From contig NZ_JAMXST010000004.1 in NCBI RefSeq assembly GCF_024124905.1, positions 310,001-374,000 of the forward strand: a stretch of DNA of 64,000 nt. The letters are read 5' to 3'. Below the pieces are notes generated by a model that worked only from the letters and a program-made list of their open reading frames with translations, did not search any database and was not told where the DNA came from. This stretch comes from Cellulosimicrobium cellulans. Lineage in GTDB: Bacteria > Actinomycetota > Actinomycetes > Actinomycetales > Cellulomonadaceae. The position numbers and the translations under genes are program-made. Positions 8,692 to 17,059 of this stretch are shown here, piece by piece (within the stretch, counting starts at the first letter, position 1; the number at the start of each line of letters is the position of its first letter).

Positions 8692-9393
8692 TCAGGCGGG
8701 GAGGCGGCCCGTCGTCGAGGCGAAGCCGAGCCAGGTGTGGCGGTTGCCCGCCCAGCACCAGCCGACCTTCGGGGCGCCGCGCCGCTCGCGACCGTCGCGG
8801 CCCGTGCCGTTCGAGATCCACAGCGCCGGGGTGCGGGCGTCGAGGCGGCCGTCGGGCTTGCGCAGGCGCGACCCGATGGTCATGTAGCAGAGGTTGCGCG
8901 TGAGGACGCTCGGGGCCTGGAGCGCCCAGTGGATGCCCTCGTGCAGCAGCATGGGCGTGCGCCCGCGGGCCGTGAGCTCGGGCAGCGCCTCGTCCGGCGA
9001 CCAGTTCGCCAGGTCGTCGCCGCGGTCCGGACCGGCTACGAGGTAGAGCGGGCCGTCGGGGACCTCGACGCCGTCGATCGGCGCGAACCGGTCGACATCC
9101 GTCATGTCGACGACGACGAAGCCCTCCTTCTCGCCGTCGCGCGCCGGGAGCCGCAGCAGGGGTGCGAGGGCCGACGGCGGCGCGAGCCTCCGGTCGACGA
9201 CGAGCAGCGCCCCGGCGGGTGCGGTGGCAGCGAGACCGGCCGCGGCGGTGCGGAACGCGTCGGGCGTCAGGCCGGCGATCTCATGGACGCCGAGCGCGAC
9301 GAGGCGCTCGGCCTGGGCGACGACGTCGGGCAGGTCGGGGAGCGTCGTCGCGGGGGCGGTCGGCTGCGGGGCGGCGGTGGTCGTCTCGGGCAC
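8692..9393 (-). CDS. DUF5701 family protein
   Basis: Soluble protein of 233 residues with no known activity. The C-terminal half carries the family hallmarks: an acidic WSPDEALPELTARGRTPMLL segment, GSRLRKPDGRLD, then LWISNGTG and the near-terminal GWCWAGNRHTWLGFAS. The first 25 residues are low-complexity Thr/Ala/Pro. The GTG start at 9393 has a GAGAGGTGA-type ribosome site. It is monocistronic, divergent from cbs and convergent with the upstream membrane protein. The family is mostly actinobacterial. Confidence 0.75.
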   Translation of the reverse strand: MPETTTAAPQPTAPATTLPDLPDVVAQAERLVALGVHEIAGLTPDAFRTAAAGLAATAPAGALLVVDRRLAPPSALAPLLRLPARDGEKEGFVVVDMTDVDRFAPIDGVEVPDGPLYLVAGPDRGDDLANWSPDEALPELTARGRTPMLLHEGIHWALQAPSVLTRNLCYMTIGSRLRKPDGRLDARTPALWISNGTGRDGRERRGAPKVGWCWAGNRHTWLGFASTTGRLPA

Positions 9394-9483
9394 AGGTCAC
9401 CTCTCGGTCGGGGCGGTCGGAGGGCTCAACGCTGTACACCGTACGGAAATTCCCGCCGTCGTGCTGCCGGAGGGCCGCACGAC

Positions 9484-9493
9484 GTACGCGTAC
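9484..9493. promoter_or_regulatory. 10-bp palindrome in the DUF5701/cbs divergent region
   Basis: GTACGCGTAC, 26 bases upstream of the cbs ATG. A related GTACACCGTAC lies nearby at about 9434-9444. It is placed where a regulator could act on cbs transcription; no direct evidence. Confidence 0.3.
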
Positions 9494-9518
9494 CGCGCGG
9501 ATCGGGGATGATCGGGGC

Positions 9519-10928
9519 ATGAGATACGCAGAGCACGTGTCCGAGCTCGTCGGCGGTACCCCGCTCGTCCGGCTGTCCCGTGTCACCGAAGGCCTCAGCG
9601 CGACGATCCTCGCCAAGGTCGAGTACGTGAACCCCGGCGGCTCGGTGAAGGACCGCATCGCGCTGAAGATGGTCGAGGCGGCGGAGGCGTCGGGCGAGCT
9701 GGCCCCGGGCGGCACGATCGTCGAGCCCACGTCCGGCAACACGGGCGTCGGCCTCGCGCTCGTCGCGCAGCGCAAGGGGTACGACTGCGTGTTCGTGTGC
9801 CCCGACAAGGTGAGCCAGGACAAGCGCGACGTGCTGCGCGCGTACGGAGCGCGCGTCGTCGTGACGCCGACCGCCGTCGCGCCCGACCACCCGGACTCCT
9901 ACTACTCGGTCTCCGACCGGCTGGTCCGCGAGATCCCTGGGGCGTGGAAGCCGAACCAGTACGCGAACCCGAACGGCCCGGCGTCGCACTACGAGTCCAC
10001 CGGCCCCGAGGTCTGGGCGGACACCGACGGCCGCGTGACCCACTTCGTCGCGGGCGTCGGCACGGGGGGCACCATCACGGGCACCGGGCGCTACCTCAAG
10101 GACGTCTCGGCGGACCGCGTGGAGGCCGACGGCGGTCGCGTGCGCGTCGTGGGCGCCGACCCGGCGGGCTCGGTGTACTCCGGGGGCGACGGGCGGCCGT
10201 ACCTCGTCGAGGGCGTGGGCGAGGACTTCTGGCCGGCCGCGTACGACCCGTCGGTCCCCGACGAGGTCATCGCCGTGTCGGACGCCGACTCGTTCGCGAT
10301 GACGCGGCGCCTCGCGCGCGAGGAGGGCCTGCTCGTCGGCGGGTCGTGCGGCATGGCGGTCGAGGCGACGCTGCGGCTCGCGCGCCGGCTCGAGGAGGAG
10401 GACCCGGAGGCCGCGGCGCGAGCCGTGATCGTCGTCCTGCTGCCGGACAGCGGCCGCGGCTACCTGTCGAAGATCTTCAACGACGCCTGGATGCGCTCGT
10501 ACGGGTTCCTGCCCGACGAGGAGGGCGTGACCGCGGGCGACGTGCTGCGCGCCAAGGACGGCCGGCTGCCCGACCTCGTGCACACGCACCCGAGCGAGAC
10601 CGTGCGCGACGCCATCGAGATCCTGCGCGAGTACGGCGTCTCCCAGATGCCCGTCGTGGGCGCCGAGCCGCCGGTGAAGAGCGGCGAGGTCGCGGGGTCG
10701 GTGAGCGAGCGGGAGCTGCTCGACGCCGTGTTCTCGGGCCGCGCCTCGCTCGCCGACCGCGTCGACCAGCACATGGAGCCCCGCTTCCCGCTCATCGGCG
10801 CGGGCGAGGGCGTCGAGGCGGTGCGCGCCGCGCTGCACGACGCCGACGCGCTCCTCGTGGTGGAGGACGGCGACCCGGTAGGCGTCCTCACCCGGCACGA
10901 CCTCCTGGGCTTCGTCGCCGCCCGCTGA
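9519..10928 (+). CDS. cbs: Cystathionine beta-synthase
   Basis: PLP enzyme of 469 residues that condenses serine and homocysteine to cystathionine, the first step of reverse transsulfuration to cysteine. The catalytic domain (about 1-320) has the PLP lysine Lys44 in PGGSVKDR, the substrate loop EPTSGNTGVGLAL and the phosphate-binding GTGGTITG. The C-terminal part (about 345-465) is a pair of CBS domains, as in the mycobacterial and human enzymes. The heme-binding N-terminal extension of the animal enzyme is absent. The ATG at 9519 lies 7 bases after a weak -10-like GATGAT, so the mRNA may be leaderless. metB, which acts with it in methionine/cysteine exchange, lies 13 kb downstream. Confidence 0.93.
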   Translation: MRYAEHVSELVGGTPLVRLSRVTEGLSATILAKVEYVNPGGSVKDRIALKMVEAAEASGELAPGGTIVEPTSGNTGVGLALVAQRKGYDCVFVCPDKVSQDKRDVLRAYGARVVVTPTAVAPDHPDSYYSVSDRLVREIPGAWKPNQYANPNGPASHYESTGPEVWADTDGRVTHFVAGVGTGGTITGTGRYLKDVSADRVEADGGRVRVVGADPAGSVYSGGDGRPYLVEGVGEDFWPAAYDPSVPDEVIAVSDADSFAMTRRLAREEGLLVGGSCGMAVEATLRLARRLEEEDPEAAARAVIVVLLPDSGRGYLSKIFNDAWMRSYGFLPDEEGVTAGDVLRAKDGRLPDLVHTHPSETVRDAIEILREYGVSQMPVVGAEPPVKSGEVAGSVSERELLDAVFSGRASLADRVDQHMEPRFPLIGAGEGVEAVRAALHDADALLVVEDGDPVGVLTRHDLLGFVAAR

Positions 10929-10944
10929 CGCTCCCCGGCGCCGG

Positions 10945-11023
10945 CCGAACACGACATGGGTGTCGTTATCCGTGGGATAACGGCACCCATGTCGTGCTCG
11001 GCAGCGATCGGGGTCGTTCTCGG
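10945..11023. terminator. Long intergenic hairpin, family A
   Basis: Arms 10945-10971 and 10975-11001 pair at 25 of 27 positions around a 3-base loop. Nine bases further on is GGGGTCGTTCTCGG (11010-11023), an inverted third copy of the arm head, also found beside the hairpin at 53767. It lies between convergent cbs and the membrane-protein gene. No U-tract. Confidence 0.75.
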
Positions 11024-11029
11024 GAGCGG

Positions 11030-11728
11030 TCAGGGGCGTGGTTGGCGGAGCGCCACGATGGCGAGGAGAGCGCACCCGGCGCCGAGCAGGACGCCGTGCG
11101 CGACCCGCAGCCCCGGCCCGCCCCAGAACTGCGGCAGCAGCAGGACGAGGCCGAGGGCGAACGGGAGGGTGAGCCACCAGGGCGCGACGCGCCGGAGCGC
11201 GACGGCGGTCAGCGCGCCGCCCGCCGCCAGGAGGAGCAGCCCCGCACCGAAGAGCGTGACCGCGAGCGGTCCCGTGCGCAGGTCCGTCACGACGGCGAGG
11301 AACCCGGACGCGGCGGGGTCGCTCGTGGCGGTCGCGGCGCGGGCGACCGCCTGGATGCCGAACATCTCCGCGCCGAAGAAGAGCGCGGCGAGGAATCCTC
11401 CCGCCCACGCCAGCCCGGTCGCGGACGCGAGCAGGGCGGTCGTGCGGCGCGGGGCGCGGGCGGCGAGCGTGGACCGCAGGCCCAGGAGCGCCGGGGCGAG
11501 CAGGCCGATCGCGAGGATGCCGCACAGGTGCGCGACGACCCAGCGGTCGGACGCGAACGCGGCCGCGAGCCCAGCCGTCGGGCGCGCCTCGTCCGGCCAC
11601 GGCCGCAGCACGGGGAACAGGACGAACCCGGCGCCCGCCGCGACGAGCGCGGCGGCGGTCAGGCGTCGGGTGCGGGTCGAGGCCGACGGCGTGGTCGTGC
11701 CGGGCGCGGTGGCGGTGGTCGAGCTCAC
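11030..11728 (-). CDS. Membrane protein of unknown function
   Basis: Hydrophobic protein of 232 residues with about seven predicted helices after a 22-residue Ser/Thr-rich cytoplasmic start. I do not recognise a domain. A segment FGAEMFGIQAVARAATA between helices carries the only internal acidic residue near a membrane core. The GTG at 11728 is preceded by GGAGGC. It lies 69 bases downstream of the tetR gene on the same strand and is probably the third gene of the operon that starts at the hydrolase. Confidence 0.6.
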   Translation of the reverse strand: MSSTTATAPGTTTPSASTRTRRLTAAALVAAGAGFVLFPVLRPWPDEARPTAGLAAAFASDRWVVAHLCGILAIGLLAPALLGLRSTLAARAPRRTTALLASATGLAWAGGFLAALFFGAEMFGIQAVARAATATSDPAASGFLAVVTDLRTGPLAVTLFGAGLLLLAAGGALTAVALRRVAPWWLTLPFALGLVLLLPQFWGGPGLRVAHGVLLGAGCALLAIVALRQPRP

Positions 11729-11797
11729 GGGAGCCTCCGGGGTGGTTGCGCTGGACGGGTGGGGGTCTTCGTTGGGGCCGGTCTGCGGCGCGGGGCG

Positions 11798-12388
11798 TCA
11801 GGAGCCGCCGGAGAGCGACTCGAGGCCGGCGAGCACCGAGCGGACGTGGAGGTCGAAGCTGCGGTCGAGGTCGTCGGGCAGCCGGTAGCCGCCGCCGAGC
11901 TCGAGCGCGACGAACCCGTGCAGGCTCGCGCGCACGGACCGGATCGCGTCGATCGTGCGCTCCTCGGGGAGGTCGAACCCGCGCAGCACGGCGGCGACGA
12001 CCTGGACGCTGCGGCCGGCCGCCGCGGAGAGCGTGGCGTCGGCGGGGTCGTCCGGGTCGGGCGCGACCTGGACCGCGGCGTACCGGCCCGGGTGGGCGCG
12101 CGCGTAGCGGCGGGTCGCGTGCGCGAGGGCCGCGACGGCGTCGGGCCCGGCGAGGCCGACGGTGGCGTCGGTGAGGGCGCGCGTGTAGTCCTCGACGGAC
12201 ACCACGGCGACCTCGCGCCGCAGGGCCGCGAGCGACCCGACGTGCTTGTAGAGGCTCGGCGTCGCGACGCCCGCCTGGGCGGCGACCTTCGCGAGCGTGA
12301 GGTCGGCGAACCCGGTCGGGCCGCCCGCGTCGACGAGGTCGACGGCGATCCGCACGACCGCCGCGTGGGAGAGCCCCGCCCTAGCCAC
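11798..12388 (-). CDS. TetR-family repressor
   Basis: DNA-binding regulator of 196 residues. The N-terminal helix-turn-helix is LTLAKVAAQAGVATPSLYKH (about residues 25-45). The C-terminal ligand domain resembles the WHG subclass of TetR proteins. The likely start is GTG at 12388, which overlaps the end of the hydrolase gene by 8 bases, so the two are translationally linked. The 15-bp operator-like GCTAATGCCATTAGC lies inside the promoter of this operon (13284-13298), so autorepression is likely. The ligand is unknown but is probably a substrate or product of the neighbouring hydrolase. Confidence 0.85.
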   Translation of the reverse strand: MARAGLSHAAVVRIAVDLVDAGGPTGFADLTLAKVAAQAGVATPSLYKHVGSLAALRREVAVVSVEDYTRALTDATVGLAGPDAVAALAHATRRYARAHPGRYAAVQVAPDPDDPADATLSAAAGRSVQVVAAVLRGFDLPEERTIDAIRSVRASLHGFVALELGGGYRLPDDLDRSFDLHVRSVLAGLESLSGGS

Positions 12389-13274
12389 GGGTGCCCTCCG
12401 GCCCCTGCGACCCTCCGCGGCGCGCGCCCGGGCGTGCGGCGTCGTCCGGCAGGTCCGCGAGGAACGCGAGCGTCGCGGCGACGACCTCCTCGGGCGCCTG
12501 GAGCTGGGGGTAGTGGCCCACCTCGGGGAGGACGAGGGTGGTCGCGCCGAGCGACTCCTGCGCCCATGCGGCCTCGGCCGCCGGGTCGGCGTAGTCGGGG
12601 TCGAGCGCGCCGAAGATCGCGAGCGCGGGCGCCCAGACCTGCGCGACGCGCGGCTCGACGACACGGTGGTCGAGCTGGAGGGCCAGGTCGCGGAAGGAGC
12701 GCAGGCGTCCGGGCTCGGCGAGGTTGGCGCGGATCGCGGCCTGGTGCGCCGCGAGGCGCGCGGGCGTGCGGCCCTTGTTCAGCGACCCGTAGAACGACGC
12801 CCAGAACGCGGCCCCCCACGGGCGGGCGAGCGCGAGGCGGTAGAGGACGCGCATCGCACGGAGCTTCGCGGGCGAGGACGGCTCGCGCAGGAACCCGTCG
12901 AGCAGGACGAGCCCGCGCACGAGGTCGGGGCGCTCGGCCGCGGCGATCACCGCCGCGGATGCCGCCATCGAGCTCCCGAGCAGCACCGCAGGCCCGGCGT
13001 CCAGGTGCTCGACGAGCGCGACGTAGTCGGACGCGGTCGCCTCGTCGCCGTGGGTCGAGAACGTCGTGTCGCTGTCGCCGTGGCCGCGCAGGTCCACGAC
13101 GACCACGCGGTAGCCCGCAGCCACGAGGTGCGGGGCGACGTCGTCGTAGGTGGCGCGCAGGTCGCCCATGCCGGGCGACGCGACGACGAGGGGGCCGGTG
13201 CCCTCGTCGGTGTAGGCGAGACGCCCCTCGGCCCGGGCGAGGTGGTGCACGGCTGGTCGCTGGCTCGTGTTCAT
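12381..13274 (-). CDS. Alpha/beta hydrolase
   Basis: Soluble alpha/beta-fold hydrolase of 297 residues. The oxyanion region is SPGMGDLRATYDDV. The nucleophile Ser sits in the elbow GSSMAAS, the acid is in FGALDPDYAD and the catalytic His in EVGHYPQLQAPEEV. The closest families are small-molecule esterases, haloperoxidase-like enzymes and C-C hydrolases, and the substrate cannot be told. The ATG at 13274 is 7 bases downstream of the -10 box, so the transcript should be leaderless. It is the first gene of an operon with its own TetR regulator and a membrane protein. Confidence 0.85.
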   Translation of the reverse strand: MNTSQRPAVHHLARAEGRLAYTDEGTGPLVVASPGMGDLRATYDDVAPHLVAAGYRVVVVDLRGHGDSDTTFSTHGDEATASDYVALVEHLDAGPAVLLGSSMAASAAVIAAAERPDLVRGLVLLDGFLREPSSPAKLRAMRVLYRLALARPWGAAFWASFYGSLNKGRTPARLAAHQAAIRANLAEPGRLRSFRDLALQLDHRVVEPRVAQVWAPALAIFGALDPDYADPAAEAAWAQESLGATTLVLPEVGHYPQLQAPEEVVAATLAFLADLPDDAARPGARRGGSQGPEGTRG

Positions 13275-13281
13275 AGCCCTG

Positions 13282-13310
13282 ACGCTAATGCCATTAGCCA
13301 GCGATGGCAA
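13282..13310 (-). promoter_or_regulatory. Promoter with a TetR operator in its spacer
   Basis: -35 TTGCCA (13310-13305), exactly 17 bp spacer, -10 TAGCGT (13287-13282). The inverted repeat GCTAATG-C-CATTAGC (13284-13298) covers the spacer and half of the -10 box. Bound repressor would block polymerase directly. Transcription would begin next to the hydrolase ATG at 13274. Confidence 0.75.
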
Positions 13311-13412
13311 GGGCGCGGGCCGTGGTCGTCCCCGTCGCGCCGGGGCGACCCCGCGTAGGGTGGAGAGACCCGCGTCCGCGCGGGCTTCCTGCACCCGACG
13401 AGAGGCACCCTC

Positions 13413-13823
13413 GTGACCGACCAGCCCACCCTTCCCACCGCCTCCGGATCGTTCGGCGACAAGCCGACGCTGACCTTCCCGGAGACGGACGCGCCCAGCG
13501 GTCTGCAGGTCGTCGTGCTCAGCGAGGGCGACGGCCCGGCCGTCACGTCGGGGCGCAACATCGTCGTGCACTACCTCGGCCAGACGTGGGGCGGGCACGT
13601 GTTCGACAACTCCTACGACCGCGGCGACACGATCGCGTTCCCGATCGGCGTCGGCGCCGTGATCGGCGGCTGGGACAAGGGCCTCGTCGGCCAGAACGTC
13701 GGCTCGCGCGTGCTGCTCTCGATCCCGCCGGAGCACGGCTACGGCCAGCGCGGCGTGCCGCAGGCCGGCATCGCGGGCACGGACACGCTCGTCTTCGTCG
13801 TGGACGTCGTCGACGTCCAGTGA
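13413..13823 (+). CDS. FKBP-type peptidyl-prolyl cis-trans isomerase
   Basis: Small cytoplasmic folding catalyst of 136 residues. A 30-residue N-terminal lead is followed by one FKBP domain: GRNIVVHYLGQTWGGHVFDN, then YDRGDTIAFPIGVGAVIGGWDKGLVG and SIPPEHGYG, which hold the usual active-site Tyr, Asp and Trp positions. There is no signal peptide, so it should stay in the cytoplasm. The GTG at 13413 follows a TAGGGT -10 box at about 13356 and a GAGAGG ribosome site. It stands alone, divergent from the hydrolase operon and convergent with the methyltransferase. Confidence 0.92.
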   Translation: MTDQPTLPTASGSFGDKPTLTFPETDAPSGLQVVVLSEGDGPAVTSGRNIVVHYLGQTWGGHVFDNSYDRGDTIAFPIGVGAVIGGWDKGLVGQNVGSRVLLSIPPEHGYGQRGVPQAGIAGTDTLVFVVDVVDVQ

Positions 13824-13832
13824 CACCTCCCT

Positions 13833-13892
13833 GCTGAGTGCGGGTGTTCGTCGCCGCGGAGCCGTCCCGACGACGAACACCCCGCACTCAGC
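13833..13892. terminator. Long intergenic hairpin between FKBP and methyltransferase genes
   Basis: Arms 13833-13853 and 13871-13892 pair over 21 bp with a single bulged G. The loop is 17 bases. The right arm contains the stop codon of the convergent methyltransferase gene (13888-13890). No other copy of these arms was found in the window. Confidence 0.75.
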
Positions 13893-15102
13893 GGCGCGTC
13901 GAGCGGGTCACCGTGAAGCGCGGGCCGCGCGCGACCTGGGTGGTCGGCCCGACCGTGCGCTCCAGCGCCGGCCGGTAGCGCAGGTGCGAGTTCCACACGC
14001 ACCACAGCTCCCCGCCCGGCCGCAGGACCCGCCCCGCCGTCGCGAACATGCGGTGCGCCGCGTCGGTGCGCAGGGCGGCGCCGTCGTGGAACGGCGGGTT
14101 GAGCAGCACGACGTCGGCGCTCGCCTCGGCGAGCGTCGCGCCGGCGTCGTCGCGCACCGTGCGCACGCGGTCGCCGACCCCGTTCTCGCGCGCCGTGAGC
14201 GCCGCCGACCGCACCGCCGCGTCGGAGCGGTCCGCCGCGACGACGTGCGCCCCCGGCCAGCGCCGCGCCGCCCACGTGGCGAGCACGCCCGTCCCGCACC
14301 CGAGGTCGACGACGTCGCGCGGACCCGTCCCGCCGGGCGCCCGTCCGTCCGGGCCCGCGGCGTCGAGCTGCTCGAGCAGGAACCGCGTCCCGAGGTCGAG
14401 GCCGGCCCCCGCGAAGGCCGCCCCGAACGCGACGACCCGCAGCCCGAGGTCGGGCAGCTCGGCCGTCACGGGAGAGGTGAACCCGCCGCGCGCGGGGCGC
14501 GGGGACGACGCGACGAGCGCGCGCGACTTCCCGCGCGCGAGGCTCGCCCGCACGTCGACGAACGACTCGGCGAGGACGTCGTTCATCGCGCGGGTCATGT
14601 GCTTGACGCGTCCGCCCGCCAGCAGCACCACGTCCGGGCGGGCCTCGCGCGCGACGTGCTCCGCGACGTCGCGGAGCGCCGCGAGGCTGCGGGGGAGGCG
14701 CAGCAGCACGACGCGCGCCCCGGACAGCAGGTCGGGGCCCAGGGCGCGGTGCACGACCGTCCCCTCCATGCCCACCGCGGTCGCGTTCGCGTCGAGGGCC
14801 GCCTCCGCGGTGCACGCGTCCTGGTGGACGCGCACCCGCGCGCGGCCCGGCGTCGACCCCGTGGCGGTCGACGGCGCGGCGAGCAGCGCGGCCCCCAGCG
14901 TGAGGGCCCCGTACCGGTCGTCGACGACCGCCACCGACTCCCGGCCGGCGCTCGCCAGCCACGGCGCGTCCTCGACCAGGAGGTCGAGCAGCAGGCGGTC
15001 CACGGGGTCGACGGCGACCGGCGCGTCCTTGCGGGCCGGGCCGGTGTCGTCGGTGCGCAGGCGCGCGAGCAGCGCGGCGAGGTCGGGCGGCGAGGTCGTC
15101 AC
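13888..15102 (-). CDS. RlmG/RsmC-like rRNA guanine-N2 methyltransferase
   Basis: SAM-dependent methyltransferase of 404 residues with the two-lobed build of RsmC/RlmG enzymes: a degenerate N-terminal methyltransferase fold (about 1-210) and a catalytic C-terminal one. The SAM loop is VVDLGCGTGVLATWAARRWP, the acidic ribose contact is VVAADRSDAAVR and the catalytic motif is NPPFHDG. In E. coli RlmG modifies 23S G1835 and RsmC modifies 16S G1207; which position applies here is not decidable. The GTG at 15102 gives the expected length. It is divergent from DUF2252. Confidence 0.82.
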   Translation of the reverse strand: MTTSPPDLAALLARLRTDDTGPARKDAPVAVDPVDRLLLDLLVEDAPWLASAGRESVAVVDDRYGALTLGAALLAAPSTATGSTPGRARVRVHQDACTAEAALDANATAVGMEGTVVHRALGPDLLSGARVVLLRLPRSLAALRDVAEHVAREARPDVVLLAGGRVKHMTRAMNDVLAESFVDVRASLARGKSRALVASSPRPARGGFTSPVTAELPDLGLRVVAFGAAFAGAGLDLGTRFLLEQLDAAGPDGRAPGGTGPRDVVDLGCGTGVLATWAARRWPGAHVVAADRSDAAVRSAALTARENGVGDRVRTVRDDAGATLAEASADVVLLNPPFHDGAALRTDAAHRMFATAGRVLRPGGELWCVWNSHLRYRPALERTVGPTTQVARGPRFTVTRSTRR

Positions 15103-15258
15103 CGGACCAGTCTCCCCGACGGTGCGAGCATCCCGCCCCGGCCCGCGCCGCCGCGCCGCCGCGGTCGCGCCGTCGCGCTGCGGCTCGGGGTCGTCGTCCT
15201 GTCGCCGTGCCGTGCGGCGCGCGCTACTGTGCGGTTCCCGGACAGCGAGGAGGCACCC

Positions 15259-16653
15259 GTGGACGTCCCGCGAACCCTGGCCGAGTCCCGCGCCGCGGGC
15301 CGCGCCCTGCGCGACCGGGTGCCGCGCCGCACGCAGGGGGCGCTCCTGCTCCCCGAGCGCGACCCGGTCGCCGTCATCGAGGAGCAGAACCGCGACCGGC
15401 TGCAGGACCTCGTCCCGCTCCGGATCGGGCGGATGCTGGAGTCGCCGTTCGCGTTCTACCGCGGCACGGCGGCCACGATGGCCCATGACCTGCGCGACGG
15501 TCCGCGTACCGGTGTGCACGTCGTGGCGTGCGGCGACGCGCACGTCTCCAACTTCGGCCTGTTCGCGTCGCCCGAGCGCCGGGTCCTGTTCGACCTCAAC
15601 GACTTCGACGAGGCGTCGGACGCGCCGTGGGAGTGGGACGTCAAGCGGCTCGCCGCGAGCATGTACGTCGGCGGGCGCGACAAGGGGCTTTCCGAGGCGG
15701 ACTGCGCCGACGCGGCGCGCAGCGCGGTGCGGGGCTACCGCGAGACGCTCGCCGAGGCGTTCGCGCGCAGCGCCCTCGACCGCTTCTCGTTCCAGATCGA
15801 CACCGACCTCATCGAGCCGCTGCTGCTCAAGGAGGGGCGGCAGGAGCTGCAGCGCACCCTGAAGAAGGCGCGTCGACGCACGTCGGAGCAGGTGGTCCAG
15901 AAGATCACCGGGCAGACCGAGGACGGGCGGACGCGAATCGTCGACCAGCCGCCCGTCACCCAGCACGTCACGACGGCGACCCTCGACGAGCTGACCGCGC
16001 TGTTCGAGGCGTACCGCGAGCCGCTGCGCGCCGACGTCCGCCTGCTGCTGAGCCAGTTCACGGTCGTCGACTACGTGCTGCGGGTCGTCGGCGTGGGCAG
16101 CGTGGGGACCCGCTGCTACATCGTGCTGCTCGAGGGGCCGGCGGGCGAGCCGCTCGTCCTCCAGGTGAAGGAGGCGACGACCTCCGTCCTCGCGACCTAC
16201 GGGGGGATGGTCGACGCGCTGCCGTCGGGCCTGGTGCCTGCCGGGAAGGTGCCCGCCCAGGGCCGCCGGGTCGTGGCCGCCCAGCGGATCCTCCAGGCGC
16301 AGTCGGACCCGTTCCTGGGCTGGATCACGGTCGAGGCGCCCGCGCGCACGGGCCGCCCGCGCGTCGACTTCTTCTGGCGGCAGTTCCGCGACATGAAGGG
16401 GTCGGTCGAGCTCGACCGGCTCTCTGCCAACCAGTTCGTGCGGTACGGCGAGCTGTGCGGGCGCGTGCTCGCCCGTGCGCACAGCCAGTCGCCCGGCACG
16501 CGGGTGGCCTCCGGGTACCTCGGCCGCTCCGACGCGTTCGACGACGCCATCGCGCGCTGGTCGCGCGCGTACGCGGACGTCGTCGAGAGCGACTACGCCG
16601 CGCTCGAGGCCGCCGTCGCGAGCGGCCGCCTGCCCGCCGAGCGGGACGCCTGA
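15259..16653 (+). CDS. DUF2252 family protein
   Basis: Cytoplasmic protein of 464 residues in an uncharacterised bacterial family. The core has CGDAHVSNFG (91-100) followed by FDLNDFDEA (111-119), laid out like the catalytic HxDxxxxN loop and metal-binding Asp of aminoglycoside-phosphotransferase/kinase-like folds. This suggests, by analogy only, an ATP-using phosphotransferase. A long helical middle (EGRQELQRTLKKARRRTSEQ) precedes a second conserved block with LQVKEATTSVL. The GTG at 15259 follows GCGAGGAGG. It is probably transcribed alone, with the CxxC protein gene 30 bases downstream having its own promoter. Confidence 0.8.
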   Translation: MDVPRTLAESRAAGRALRDRVPRRTQGALLLPERDPVAVIEEQNRDRLQDLVPLRIGRMLESPFAFYRGTAATMAHDLRDGPRTGVHVVACGDAHVSNFGLFASPERRVLFDLNDFDEASDAPWEWDVKRLAASMYVGGRDKGLSEADCADAARSAVRGYRETLAEAFARSALDRFSFQIDTDLIEPLLLKEGRQELQRTLKKARRRTSEQVVQKITGQTEDGRTRIVDQPPVTQHVTTATLDELTALFEAYREPLRADVRLLLSQFTVVDYVLRVVGVGSVGTRCYIVLLEGPAGEPLVLQVKEATTSVLATYGGMVDALPSGLVPAGKVPAQGRRVVAAQRILQAQSDPFLGWITVEAPARTGRPRVDFFWRQFRDMKGSVELDRLSANQFVRYGELCGRVLARAHSQSPGTRVASGYLGRSDAFDDAIARWSRAYADVVESDYAALEAAVASGRLPAERDA

Positions 16654-16670
16654 GGCGGGCCGCGCGACCG

Positions 16671-16676
16671 TAGGCT
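16671..16676 (+). promoter_or_regulatory. -10 box of a leaderless transcript
   Basis: TAGGCT ending 7 bases before the ATG at 16684. The spacing means transcription should start at or next to the start codon. Confidence 0.5.
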
Positions 16677-16683
16677 GGGCGCC

Positions 16684-17055
16684 ATGACGGACGACGCCGG
16701 GCTCCCCGGACCCGAGGCTCCCACCGCCGACCCGCCGCGCGGGACCGCACGCGTCGCGGTGGAGTACTGCACGCAGTGCCGGTGGCTCCTGCGGGCCGCG
16801 TGGGTCGCTCAGGAGCTGCTGCAGACGTTCCGCACGCGGCTCGGCGAGGTCGCCCTGGTGCCGGGGACGGACGGCGTCTTCCGCGTCACGCTCGACGCCG
16901 GCGACGGACCCGTGCTCCTCTGGGACCGCAAGGCCGACGGCGGGTTCCCCGAGATCCCGGACCTCAAGCGGCGCGTGCGGGACGCCGTCGCGCCGGACCT
17001 CGCGCTCGGCCACACGGACCGGGCCGCCGCCCGGTCAGGGTCCGGCGAGGGCTGA
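16684..17055 (+). CDS. SelT/SelW/SelH (Rdx)-family thioredoxin-fold protein
   Basis: Small redox protein of 123 residues. After about 22 variable residues comes VAVEYCTQCRWLLRAAWVAQ, with the CxxC pair Cys29/Cys32. In eukaryotic homologues the second Cys is selenocysteine; here both are cysteine. The downstream strand-helix pattern (VFRVTLDAG, WDRKADGGFPEIPDLKRRVRD) fits the family. The role is probably thiol-disulfide exchange, with unknown partners. The ATG is only 7 bases from a -10 box, so it is likely leaderless. Confidence 0.85.
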   Translation: MTDDAGLPGPEAPTADPPRGTARVAVEYCTQCRWLLRAAWVAQELLQTFRTRLGEVALVPGTDGVFRVTLDAGDGPVLLWDRKADGGFPEIPDLKRRVRDAVAPDLALGHTDRAAARSGSGEG

Positions 17056-17059
17056 GGGC

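Noticed and set aside
9797-13276. An 1159-codon open frame on the plus strand across cbs and the TetR operon
   Set aside because: Arg/Gly-rich frame running through genes on both strands and a terminator hairpin; no domain, no ribosome site.
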